Of a stretch of 64,000 bases of DNA, positions 42,847-54,400 are shown piece by piece. Positions within the stretch are counted from its first letter, which is position 1. Every line of letters begins with the position of its first letter. The DNA is from Ditylenchus dipsaci. Lineage: Eukaryota > Nematoda > Chromadorea > Rhabditida > Anguinidae. The position numbers and the translations under genes were made by a program. The notes under the pieces are model-generated. The model did not search any database, was not told the DNA's origin, and saw nothing but the letters and a program-made list of their open reading frames with translations. The stretch lies in the NCBI GenBank assembly GCA_004194705.1, contig SADC01001318.1, forward strand, positions 372,001-436,000, given 5' to 3'.

Positions 42847-44421
42847 ATGTGCCTTTTGCTGTTGTTGGTGTGCTTTATTGCTCCAATACAAGCTATGGAC
42901 TTGTCTAATCTTTTCTACATGAAAAGCGTGGATCAGTGTTCAAACCACAAATGCCAAATAGAAGACTACTTCCACTACTACAACTGCAATATTGAGACTT
43001 GTGATTTTCACTTGCAGGTGATCTTTTTCTTTTCTTATTAGCATGTTCAACGTCGATAAGCACAGCCTTTCGCATAACATAGTGACTACGAAAATCCAAC
43101 AGAAGCATGGATTTTTCCTAATTTTTCGGCTCCTTCCCCTTCGTATTCCTGTTGTTTTTTTGAAAAAAAAATTAACCCTACACACAGCATGCTGAAAAAT
43201 CGACCAAAATTCGACTTTTTGCCTTAGGGGACCAAGGTAAATCACCTTATATAAAGGTATTTTACCACATTTTGGTCACTGGAGCTGGGCAAAAAAGCCT
43301 CTACATCAAGAGTCTTGCTCGGAACCATGTCTAAGGTATGTGAAAAACTCTAACTCTCAAGCCCCCTGCGCCCCTTCGGGCGCAGGGGCTTGGAGTTGAG
43401 ATGCGCACACCCACATACCTTAGACACAAATCACTCGAAAGTGACTCTGTATGCATGAAAAAGCATGCATACCAGAGTTTTTTCATGCTTTAGGCCCCAG
43501 TATTCAAAACTGTGTTCAAATCCCATCTTTTTGGGTATCTGGGTACTTCTTTAGGATGGTTTAGCTTGGCTCCCCAAGGCAAAAAGTCAAATTTTAATTT
43601 TTTTTTTTAAAAAATTAACTTTTGACGTAGGAAAGTGTTAGAAAATAGCTTTTTTATCGTTTTAAGAATATAAAATTACTTAGGAAACGTTTAAACACTA
43701 TTTTTAAATAAATCAAAAATGCGCATCCGCATGCTCTAATAACTTTCGACCCTCTTATAAATCCCCACCCTACGGGCCTTATATCTCAGCTTAGAGCAAA
43801 AATTTTGCAAATCTGTTTTTTCGCGTTTTCTTAATTACCACGACTTTACCTGATTGCAGTTTCCGGATTTCCGGATTTCAGATTTTTCAGCGGTTGAAAA
43901 ATAACTTCTCATGGGTAGTTAATAAAGGAAATACGGTAAATCCTATTTAAAATGACGTACGCTACCAAATTGAGATCATTATAAGGGAATTTTGTTTTAA
44001 AATAAGGATGGTTTACAAACTGAGAGAGTTTGATTGTTTTTTCTTTAATTTTCATTTTTTGAATGGCTTACAATATGGCTTCATATGACTCATAATAAGA
44101 CTCCGTCATTTGACTCCAAAAAAGATAAAAACAAAAAAAACTGTCTAAGTTTGTAAGTCATCGTTATTTTAAAATTCAAGTTTTATTTATTTTTTTCGAC
44201 ATTATTCATCAAAAAATTAATTGGCAAAAGAGAATTTCGAAAATGGCTTAGAAAAGTTGAATCGGCAATTTTAGATGAACCTTAATTTTTATAATTTTTA
44301 GCCGTGGATTTTCGCCATAATCTCGTTCATTGTGATCAGTTTTCTGTGCTCCCTAGTGTGCTCTTTGCTCAACTGCATCTGTTGTCGGGAACGACCTCAT
44401 CATTCGCGCCGATACCCTTAG
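42847..44421 (+). CDS. Small type I membrane protein, two exons
   Basis: Function unknown. Exons 42847-43017 and 44302-44421 (TAG) join in phase for 96 residues. Residues 1-16 (MCLLLLLVCFIAPIQA) look like a signal peptide. A short luminal part holds five Cys (VDQCSNHKCQ, YNCNIETCDF). A membrane segment PWIFAIISFIVISFLCSLV is followed by CSLLNCICC, a cluster fit for palmitoylation, and a basic end RERPHHSRRYP. A polyadenylation signal AATAAA is at about 44552. ATG at 42847 is the first in frame. The 1.28 kb intron holds hairpin-family copy 2. The phase match and membrane-protein layout support it; no family was recognised. Confidence 0.68.
43260..43530. repeat. GCGC-hairpin family, copy 2
   Basis: In the intron of the membrane-protein gene. 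CAAGCCCCCTGCGCCCCTTC pairs with GGGCGCAGGGGCTTG, inside arms GTCTAAGGTATGTG / CACATACCTTAGAC and GAGTCTTGCTCGGAACCATG. Confidence 0.75.
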
Positions 44422-44615
44422 TTTTTCTTGTTTATAAACACAGATTAAACGTTAATTGCGAAACTTTTGTACTTAATTATCATTTGATTGTTTTTGGTTT
44501 ACGACAAGGAAGAAAAAGTGTTGTTCCTTGCTTTCCCCTAAAGTTGCTTAATAAAACTGTTTTTAGTACAAAAAAATGTTTGAGTTTTTTACTTTTCCAT
44601 AAAACTTTTATAGTT

Positions 44616-44816
44616 TTAAAGGACCATAGCCGTCGCCAACAACGAGAATTTTAAATGTTTGAATTCGCGCGGGACAGTTCTCTTTCGTTTTTCCTTGTAC
44701 TCTTTTGAGTCATTCGAAGCAAGTCAAAAGAGTACAGTGCAAGACAAAAGAGAACTATCCCGCACGAATTCAAACATTTGAAATTCTCATTGTCGGCGAC
44801 GGCTATGGTCCTTTAA
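44616..44816. mobile_element. TTAA-bounded MITE, AAAGGACCAT subfamily
   Basis: Ends TTAAAGGACCATAGCCGTCG and complement, central GTACTCTTTTGAG hairpin. Lies just 3' of the membrane-protein gene. Confidence 0.85.
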
Positions 44817-45164
44817 ATTATTAGACTCCACTCATATTCCCGCGGGACACGCGTCGCGGGACAAACTTTCAAACGACTGACATACGACTGGTTACACATT
44901 ATGACTGGTTACAACGACTGGTTACAATTACGACTGGTTACAACGACTGGTTACAATTACGACTGGTTACAACGACTGGTTACAATTACGACTGGTTACA
45001 ACGACTGGTTACAATTATGACTGGTTACAACGACTGGGTACACTCATTCAATTATTGATTTAAACCAGGCGACCAATTGTAAGAAACTTTTATTTGGATG
45101 AAATCATTAATTTATTATTATAATTATTAATTCATATTTATTATAATTTATTTATTTTTAAGTA

Positions 45165-45480
45165 AATATTTTTGGCTGCTCTGCCATTTTTTTCAACTGG
45201 GCCGTGGCAAAAAGAGCCTCTAAATGCATTTTCGATCAAGAGTTTTGCTCGGAATCATGTCTAAAGTAAGTAAGTGCGCGCATCTATCACTCTCAAGCCC
45301 CTTGCGCCCCCTTCGGTGACGCAGGGGACTTGGGGCTTGGAGTGAAGATGCGCACACCCACATACCTGAGACACAAATCACTCGAAATTGACTCTGGATG
45401 CATGAAAAAGGATTAATACCAGAGTTTATTTATGCGGTAGGCCCCAGTATTCAAAACTACGTTCGAATTTTATCTTTTTA
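45165..45480. repeat. GCGC-hairpin family, copy 3
   Basis: TCAAGCCCCTTGCGCCCCC and partner, AGATGCGCACACCCACATAC. Inserted within the MULE between its left array and the transposase 3' end. Confidence 0.7.
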
Positions 45481-45633
45481 GGGTGTTTGGACGCGCTTCC
45501 AGGTTGGTTCACAATTATACTGTACACTTATTTGATTATTGATAAAAACGTTTCTATTCTATTTTTTTTCAAATGTAACAACAACAAATTTAACATCAAA
45601 AAAGCTTCCTTCGAATTCGTTTTAATTTCAAAC

Positions 45634-47714
45634 ATCAAATTTCTTCTCCAACCAGTTGAGCGATCACAAGCTGTGGCGCGGCTTCTTCATCCTCTGCCAA
45701 GATTTCTCGGAACTCGTCGAAATTAATTCCCATCAGACGGCCAATTCTTGTGAGATACTTTTTAATCCTGTGCTTGTATTCATCACCACGGCTAATGCCC
45801 TCGAAAGTCGACAGGAAATTGAGAAGTTTATCCTGAAAATTGAAAAATCATATGGCAGCAGCAATACACAATTTAAACTTACCTTTTCTTCTGCGAATCG
45901 TTGAGTGATTTGAGCGTAATCAGTTCTCTGGCGTCTTGGTTGCTGGCGTCCTTCATATACATCAAACGCGTCCATTTCTTCTGTGTGACTCAGCTAAAAC
46001 AACAAATGTCACGAATTTATTTACCAACCAATTATACCTTACCTTTTTGAAGTCTACTACCCAGTGCCCTAGTTTAGAATTCACTGAAAAGTGATTTCGC
46101 TGCTTGCTGTGATAGCTCTCAGCATGATTTGTTGTTCTTGGGCCCACAAAACCAAACAAGCAAAATATTTCCTGCCGGCATAGCCACGTATTTCTGTTAA
46201 ATAACGATTAATAACGATTAATTGAGACAATCGATTGACTAAAATGACTGACTGATAATACTCAAGAACTTTCATTAGCTTTGCTTTCATTTCGTCAGCC
46301 AGCTCAGATTCTTCAATTCTATCTGTCAGCAACTCAAGGCAATAAGACCATTCGACCATAGGTGTGATTTGAAGAGCCCCGATCATCCTGACAATCTTCT
46401 TGACATCTTCAGTTTGTTCATATTCGGCTGCTAATCCCAACGCTTGCACCTCAAAAAATGAAATAGTACTTTTAACAATGATAAAGATACCTTGCGGTAA
46501 AGCCCTTGCTTGACGTGGAAACTGCAAAGCTTGACTTTCACGCCTAAAAACACTTCAGCAAAGGATGAGTAGGCTGCAATTTCGGCATCAAAATTGGCAC
46601 AGTTGATTGAGCTGACTACATCCAGGTTAAGCAAGGCTTCCTTGACTATAAAAAATAAATCAAATGAAAAAGTCTAAAGTTGAAAATTGCTCACTTTTTC
46701 CCCACATTTTCTTGTACAGAAATTTGTTTTTTCCCATCAACAGAGCAGTCACGAGCGGCGTCGAATGAATTTGTCGGACCAGACCAAAGACACGATAGAT
46801 CTGCTTTACCCCTTTTGGCGCATATTTGAAGGTTCCATCGCAGATTATGTGAGTGCAATTCAGGAGAAGAGAAAGTTGAGTCTGAGACGAGAAAATAAGC
46901 ATATCCTGATCTAGAATTTTTTCAATAACACATACTTTTACATAATTTTCATCCATCCTAAATTTAACCTCCATAAAGCAGAATCATCTCTTCAAAATGC
47001 TCATCTCCAGGTTTCGCTTCCGCTCCACGCATTGTCATTCTCATTGCCCGATTCTCAGCTGCCATAAATTCTTGGAACGTATTTATGCTGGGACACTTCT
47101 TTCTCTTAGCACGGTAGAGCGCTCCTTCCGTTGCTACGACGCTTCCAACTGCAGCTTGGCGAATTTCGGCAAAGTCTGAAAACATAAACGTTATCATGGT
47201 AACAAATGAGAAATGAATCACCTTGATGCGGCACATGGTATTCTCTGATCAGCTTGGCATCGATACGAACTCTTGCGGCAGAAGGCTTTTCATTAGTACC
47301 AGCTGCGACTTCTGCCTGAACTGATCGTCTGACGTTTCTTCCGATGACCTTAAACACTAACAGTAGCAACCAAAAATTTGAGAGAAACAAATGTAAAACC
47401 TGATTAATATTCTTCGGTTGGCAGATATGACGGTAGTCTTCTGGACTACCAATCCATTTATTTGCGGTAAGGTTAAACTTGACTGTTGCAATTTTTTCTC
47501 CGCCACCATTTGCAATTTTGTACTGTCTACATCCGGAACAGTTGAAATACACTTGCTTTATTCCATTCTTCTCCACGGTTCTGCCAGCCTTCGTCCAAAC
47601 AAAGCATCCATTCCTGTCTTCTGTGTAGCTGATGGGAGCCGTTCTTGCTCCGATGCGCTGAGAGTGAGTCATTTGCACGCTAGCCATTTCAAGAGACCTG
47701 AAAAAATCCCACAT
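45634..47714 (-). CDS. MULE transposase, nearly intact
   Basis: Cut-and-paste transposase. An N-terminal Cys/His finger (VYFNCSGCRQYKIANGGGEK ... YRHICQP) resembles FLYWCH/WRKY-type DNA-binding fingers. The catalytic region shows IICDGTFKYAPKGVKQIYRV (first Asp), NCANFDAEIAAYSSF (second Asp), the CSFHVKQGL signature, a C-terminal TNHAESYHSKQ block, and an end DEFREILAEDEEAAPQLV. At least seven exons separated by 45-60 bp introns; stop at 45634. Possible starts are ATG 47714 or 47687. One frame break between HFEEMILLYGG and RMDENYVKV (about 46965) has no possible intron, so this copy may be recently inactivated, or the base sequence may be wrong there. It is the only near-complete transposase inside an array-TIR element here. 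Confidence 0.85.
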
Positions 47715-48039
47715 CGTAAAAATAAACAGGTGACCTCAAAGATTATTTGAAAGACACCAAAATGCTTTCTGATACTGCTTCCAATACTAATTTTTAAGCT
47801 TTAAGTCTCGGAAATAAACGAAATTGCGAAAAAGTGTAACCAGTCGTTGTAACCAATCATAATTGTAACCAGTCGTTGTAACCAGTCGTAATTGTAACCA
47901 GTCGTTGTAACCAGTCGTAATTGTAACCAGTCGTTGTAACCAGTCGTAATTGTAACTAGTCGTTGTAACCAGTCATAATGTGTAACCAGTTGTTGGTATA
48001 CCCTTTCAAACATTTCCAGACCAACTGTTTTAATTTTAA

Positions 48040-48300
48040 CTTTAAGTTATTTTTTACTCAAAATGACCGCTAGGATCTGGCAAACATTTTGAGAATAGGA
48101 ACTCTCAAATATATTTTAGAAATAAGCAAAAGCTAGTCTCGGTACAGCGTGTCTCGGGACTCGACCAGCGGGACACGCTGTCCCGAGACTTGCTTTTACT
48201 TATTTCTAAAATATATTTGAGAGTTCCTATTCTCAAAATGTTTGCTAGATCCTAGCGGTCATTTTGAGTGAAAAATAACTTATAAATAAAAAATCGGCCC
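48040..48300. repeat. Foldback with GTCTCGGNACAGCGTGTC centre
   Basis: Arms of about 115 bp (AAAATGACCGCTAGGATC; AGAATAGGAACTCTCAAATA) on both sides of a centre with AGCGTGTCTCGGGACTCG, which can itself pair. It lies close to the right end of the MULE. Confidence 0.75.
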
Positions 48301-49055
48301 ATAAAAATAAACAATAAAAAAAGTGAACCGAGCGGTTGGCATATTAGAGTAAATACGATACAAAAATAAAAGTTAATGTTTTACCTAGTGCATAAAATCG
48401 AGTTTGTGGCTCTCTACATTCGAAAGTCGTGAAAAAACATGTTTTGGTCTTCTTCGAAATAGACGGCCATTTTGACCAACCCTTTTATTTGGTGACCATA
48501 GCTAATTTTTGGTCGAAACTTAAAAATGCCGTCTTTTTTCTGAAAAGGGCCAGAAAATTTTAGCTGAAAAAGGCCTTCTTTTTTTAGTCAAAGAGCTATT
48601 TATCTCAACAATTTTTTTCAAACTGATGACACTATCATGTAGTCCTGCAACTATGGTTTCTGACGGCGTATTATTTGTTGCAACATCTCTGCAGAATGTA
48701 CCACAAAAAGTAAAAGTATGAATAAAATTATTTTTCCGACTTGCTTCATACCTTATCGTTTTATATAAATTTTGCAAAGCTGTTGCAGCAAATAATACGC
48801 CGTTAGAAACAAGAGTCGCAAGGCTACCTGATAGTCGATCACTTTGAAAAAAATTGTTTAAATATCTGGTACTATTCGACTTTTCTCTCTAAAACCTAAA
48901 AAAGACTGGCTAAAGTTAATTATCAGCAGTCCATCCAAAATGATCCAAATGATGTTTTTTCGATGTTTTGAAGCATTCAACGTGTAAAAGGTAGGAGGGG
49001 GGGAGAGTATTTGCGAGAATTTTTTTTACTGAAAATCGATTTTTTTGCCTCGGGG
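48301..49055. other. Non-coding with a foldback at 48600-48880
   Basis: GGTTTCTGACGGCGTATTAT and AATAATACGCCGTTAGAAAC are paired arms. No gene recognised. Confidence 0.45.
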
Positions 49056-49059
49056 ACTA

Positions 49060-49330
49060 AGGTAAACTAACCTAAACGTTACCTGGATACCCTAAAAGAT
49101 AGGATTTGAACATAGTTTTGTTAGCTGGGCCTACCGCATAAAGAAAATCTGCTATCATACATTTTTCATGCATCCAGAGTCCCTTTCAAGTGATTTGAGT
49201 CTAAGGTATGTAGGTGTGCGCATCTCAAGACTCCTGATTTAAAATGCATAAAGAAGCTTTTTTTCCCAGCTCCAGTCAGAAAACGGAGTAGAATACCATA
49301 CTGCAATTCTCTTTTTAGGGTATCTGGATA
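49060..49330. repeat. GCGC-hairpin family, copy 4
   Basis: GTCTAAGGTATGTAGGTGTG, GCGCATCTCAAG and flanking GCATCCAGAGTCCCTTTC; the second half of the hairpin is mostly lost. Confidence 0.55.
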
Positions 49331-49504
49331 CCCTTCCAGATCAGTTTACCTTGGTCCCCCAAGGCAAAAAAAGTTTATTAAAAAAACATTAACTGTCCTA
49401 TGTTTAAACAATTTCAGGAACAGGGCAACGCTGCTCTCAACGCCACAAAAGTTTAGCAAATTTATTGCAAAACAACATTTTCGATTTGCGCCATTAATTA
49501 TTTG

Positions 49505-50315
49505 GCTCAAGTATAGAATCCCCCCACGCAGAGTGCTCGGATGGAGGAGATAACCTCATATTCGTGTTTCTCGATCCCGATTTCATGTGAAAGCAGGCTG
49601 TTTTTTGTTTCTGAGAGAAAAAATTCGAACCACAGGTATGATGTTTTTTTAGTCAAAATTTCAAAAATTTAAATTGGCGCCTTTTGAATTTAAAAACAAT
49701 TAAAGGCTGTATTGGGAGGGGGAGGGAATAAAAGGGGGCGACTACTCTAATCACACAGGGCCCACTAACAAGAAGATGTTGAACATATTTTTGAATACGG
49801 GGCCTACCGCATGAATAAACTCTAGTATGCATGCTTTTTCATGCATCCAGAGTCACTTTCGAGTGATTTGTGTCTAAGGTATGTGGGTGTGCGCATCTCA
49901 ACTCCAAGCCCCCTTCGGGGCTTCGATGCGCACACCCACATACCTTAGACATGATTCCGAGAAGTACTCTTGACCATAAAGTGCATATAGAGTATCTTTT
50001 TGCCACGGCCCAGTTGAAAAACATGGTGAGGCAGTCGAAGAATACAAACATTTACATTTATGACGTTTTGCCATAAAATTGGCCCCTTTTATTCCCTTCC
50101 CCTCCCAATACAGCCCTCAATCCCTTTTAAATTCAAAAGACGCCAATTTAAATTTTTGAAATTTTGACTAAAAACCCATGATACCCCTTGTGGTTCGAAT
50201 TTTTTTTTCAGAATCAAAAAAACAGCTGGTTTTCTCATGAAATCGGGGTCGAAAACACGAATATGAAGTTATCTCCTCCATCCGAGCACTCTGCGTGGGG
50301 GGGGATAATTCTATA
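49505..50315. repeat. Palindrome carrying hairpin-family copy 5 in its centre
   Basis: Outer arms 49505-49760 and about 50075-50315 are complementary (CGCAGAGTGCTCGGATGGAG; CTGTATTGGGAGGGGGAGGG). The centre 49785-50035 is the best preserved GCGC-hairpin copy: GTCTAAGGTATGTGGGTGTG and GCGCATC face their complements around AACTCCAAGCCCCC. Confidence 0.75.
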
Positions 50316-50365
50316 TTGCAACCAATTATTTAACAAACACAAGAACAAATTACGAAAAGAGTTGT

Positions 50366-50690
50366 CTAATCGATGCCCAGCTCTCTTTCCAACTCTCTTC
50401 TCTCGAACTCTTCCTGGTAGTTGACTGGTTGTTGAGGTTGACTGTCTGATTCGTCCATTTTCTCATCGTGCTCCTGGCCTGCATCTTCTGCCATGGAGTC
50501 AATGTTATGAGTAGTGTCATCCGGACTTGCGGACGGGGAACGCATGGATCCATTAGGTGGGGCATTTGACTGTCATATTGAGTGTCAATTGCCAGTGCTT
50601 GTGAGTCAGGTATAGATGACTGGGAATTGTTGATTGCTGATGGTTGACCAGATATTTGGGGGTAGAAACCGGTTTCTTCATCTATGAAGT
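50366..50690 (-). pseudogene. Acidic Gln/Ser-rich coding-like exon, frame uncertain
   Basis: Reads DEETGFYPQISGQPSAINNS then QSSIPDSQALAIDTQYD in one frame. After about 50575 another frame is the better one: APPNGSMRSPSASPDDTTHN, EDAGQEHDEKMDESDSQPQQ, ending FERRELERELGID and a stop. Composition matches the acidic tail of the WD40 gene upstream on the same strand, so it could be its last exon. The frame change has no intron to explain it. 50691-51476 holds nothing secure. Confidence 0.4.
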
Positions 50691-51476
50691 GAGTTTTTAT
50701 AGTTTACATTCTATATTTGATCTAACGCCACTTATGAGTAAGTCCAGAAAAGTAGTGGGATATTGTTATATCGAGGTTCCACTATATCTCCTGGTTTTTA
50801 TTTCAGAAAATTGTCACTTATGGGAGGAGTCTTTTTTCCAATTTTATGCTTATGGTGGTTTTTGTCAAAAAAAAGTTTTGGAAATGGTCTTCCCAACAGC
50901 TTTTTCGTGTTTTCTACCTATTTTAAAGCATAAAATTACGGTTAAAATCATCACTCTAGCAGGTCTGTTTGAACCCTCTAAAGACACAGCCCCTCAAAAT
51001 TGAAAACCATAGTCATTTTACAATTTTTGCGCCAAATAGAAAAATTTGAAAGTGGACTGAGATTTTGATACATTTTGATACATGTAACCCCAAGTATCCC
51101 TACGTTTGTAACTTATTTTATATTTATCTTTTTTGCGTAAATTTATCCGCAAAAGCTTCCTCACATTCCGGGCATTAAAATGAGTCATCACTTTCTTCGG
51201 TACGCAAAGGTACGCAAATTTTTGCTTAAGCGATTCCTGCTCGGTGTCTTTTGTGCTTGGGGCATTGCCCATCTAGGATTCATCCACAGACTGGAGGAGG
51301 TGTTTTGATAGTGTTTCGATATTATAAAAAAGAAGAATCGTGAAAAAACCACATGTCTAAATTCAACCTTTAAAAAAAGTTTATAGCTCTTCAAAATTAT
51401 CAGAAGTTTTGTGACTCCCTATAATATCCTGTTGCAACACAAGACAAATTTAAGCCCAATTAATCATTACTTCTTC

Positions 51477-54400
51477 TCATAAATAACAATTTTTTAGTCT
51501 TCCTCCCAGTAGGCCAAACGTTTGAATCTTTTGACGACCTTCTCCCATTAAAGCTATCACGAAAACCAAAAAAGCACCTTCAAATGCCATTTTGTGGCTG
51601 TCATCCTGTTCTCGCTGCTCAAGTGGACTTTCCTGTTGGTTATTTTCGATGGAGCTAGGCTGGTTGTAGCCGTCTTGCCCATTATCATCTTGCTTTGGAT
51701 AGTACTTGTGGTTTTCAGCATCAGTGTCTGTGTGAGACAGCATTTGCTGGCTGGTGTCTTGTTCCTGTTCATCTTCTGCAGCCATCTCTTCCTCTTCCTC
51801 AATATAATTGTCTGGTTGAGGCATTTTGTATGTGAAGATAGTCGAGTCATCTGTTCCTGCCACTAAAAATCTGCCGTCCGGGTAGAATGCAAGGCAGCGA
51901 ATCTAAAATTTGCACTGGATTAGTTTCCGCAAAATCTAACAAATTTTTTGTGTTTTTATGGACCATGATTTTGGGTGCATCGGCGTTTCCAAAAAGTGAA
52001 AAAGCGGGAAAAAATACTCTTTCGTCTATACTCACTATACTCTTTTGAGTAATTTTGAAAAATATGATCGACTCAAAAGTGTATGATGTTAGACGATAAA
52101 TCAGGTTGTGGAAAATCTGCTCAGCCAAAAAAAACCATGGTACTTTAATAAGTTGAGCTATTTTCAGCTTTTTGGTGGAATTTTGGAATTGCAATATTTC
52201 AAAATCACTTTTTTTGTTTGGTATACCTATCGAAAAAATTTTATGTTTTGATATTTTGAACTCATATTGTTTCACCAGGGAACCTTCAGAAGTGTGATTT
52301 TTCAAAGACTTTATTAAGAGATTTTTTCGCAGATTCTTGTAGAGCACCCCGAAGTCATATAACGAAGTGCTGCCCCTTTTCCACATCCACTATAAATTAG
52401 GGAGATTAAAGTTGTCAAAAACCATGACACAGTATCATGGTTTTTAGAACACTTTTGAATTGCCCTTGTTTTACAGGCTAGGAGACATTTGGCAAAAACG
52501 ACATTTAACAAAAACGACATTCGCCCAAACGACATTTGGCAAAACGACATTTGCCCAAACGTCCAAATACTAAATATTTGGAAACAATTAATGACGGAAC
52601 CATCTGTCTGTCTGATTCCACTGGTATCATATTCACCGGTCCATCACACCAACTACATCCAATTTACATTCCTAACACGTCTGACACTCCAAGCATCCAT
52701 CTAGCCACAGATTCTAGTTGCCAAATTCTGGCCAGTTGTTCCAATCAGACCATTGTCAAATTACTGAATCTATCAGATTTGGATAAAAAAGACAGAAGCT
52801 TGGAAGTCTCGGATTTGAGCCTGCCTAATCGACCAATTCACATAGTCAGAATAATCAGTGTATCGAATGAACCCCAGCAATTCAACGGTAGCCAAATGTC
52901 GTTTGGCCAAATGTCGTTTGGCCAAATGTCGTTTAGGCAAATGTCGTTTTGCCAAATGTCGTTTGGCCAAATGTCGTTTTGCCAAACGTCGTTTGGGCAA
53001 ATGTCGTTTTGCCAAATGTCGTTTAGGCAAATGTCGTTTTGCCAAACGTCGTTTGGCCAAAAGATACGTTTGCCAAATGTCGTTTGGCCAAATGTCGTTT
53101 TGCCAAACGTCGTTTGGCCAAAAGATACGTTTGCCAAATGTCGTTTTGCCAAACGTCGTTTGGCCAAAAGATACGTTTGCCAAATGTCGTTTAGGCAAAT
53201 GTCGTTTAGGCAAATGTCGTTTTGCCAAACGTCGTTTGGCCAAAAGATACGTTTGCCAAATGTCGTTTTGCCAAACGTCGTTTGGCCAAAAGATACGTTT
53301 GCCAAATGTCGTTTTTGCCAAATGTCTCCTAGCCGTTTTACATATTCTTCGAGTACCACCGTATATGGGCTAATCTCGTGCATGTTTTACTTATAGGTCT
53401 CTCACGATGAGCGGATGGAGGTCGAGATCGATGTCATGTTCTCACAGTGAAAGGTGTAGGTGCAGATTTAAATTTAGGTGGATGTGTTCTCACATCAACC
53501 TACACCTCGACCCGTACCTTCACCCGCACTTGCACCGACACATCACCCTCAGCTGGTTATACCGTTTTTATATTTGGCATCACACTTTTTTAAAATGGTT
53601 TATTAGGTGAAATTCGATTTTAAAAACATCTGTAAAAAATATTTGACATAATATTCATAAAAATGGCTGAATTAAGAACAGGTGGATGTCCGGGTGAATG
53701 TTTTCAATTTGAATTGAAAAACATGGCCCAGGGCGAGGTCATGTTTTTTATTTGCAATCACCGCTTCTAGACCTAATTTTACACGCTGAGCACTAATGCG
53801 ATATTGTTTTTGCGATAAACTTTCAAAATCTGCTGAGAAAATTGAAAACTCACTATGAAATTCCAAAATCCTCTAAAGACAACAAATATTTGAACGAAAT
53901 ATTTTTTTGTAATTAGATTTGGCTATAAGTGAAAACACCAGTCAAAATATGTAAATCTCCCGTCAAATTTATTTTTTACCCCGTCAAATTCAAATTTCAA
54001 ATAAATTATGTGAATCCCGTCAAAATATGTAAATCTCCCGTCAAATTTAAATTTTTAGTAAAATACTGCATTAAATTTCGTGGGAATTCAAATTTTCTAG
54101 TCAGAAAATAACTTGGGTTGCTCAGAATCCACCCCGGAATGGCCAGAAGCCCCTGAAAGTTGGTTTTTGGGGGTTTACTAAAGGGGGAGTAAACTTTTTG
54201 CGAAAATTCGATTGAGCGGATCAGATTTCCAGTCAGATGCGCTAAATCGCTCAGAATTTCACCCTGAACCACTCAAAACCACTAATAACCTGGAATTCTG
54301 AGCGATTTAGCGCATCTGACTGGAAATCTGATCCGCTCAATCGAATTTTCGCAAAAAGTTTACTCCCCTTTAGTAAACCCCAAAAAACCAACTTTCAGGG

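Larger units (their letters stand above)
44874..48002 (-). mobile_element. MULE transposon with array TIRs and 8-bp TSD
   Basis: 3,129 bp. The direct repeat CTTTCAAA is at 44866-44873 and 48003-48010. The terminal arrays (44880-45040 and 47838-48000, inverted) are built from alternating 13- and 16-bp units, ACGACTGGTTACA with or without ATT. The outermost ends CGACTGACATACGACTGG and GGTATACCAACAACTGG are less alike than the inner units. The interior holds a multi-exon MULE transposase and, inside the left end, a copy of the GCGC-hairpin repeat. Confidence 0.9.

Noticed and set aside
3482..53342. CRISPR array interpretation of the many short regular repeats
   Set aside because: Introns and eukaryotic genes rule it out; the units are contiguous, with no unique spacers, and form inverted pairs with target duplications.
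52773..53383. Long open frames on both strands across the 15-bp array (about 180 codons each)
   Set aside because: They result from a 15-bp unit without stop codons in any frame; the product is pure repetition. Treated as an array, not as a gene.
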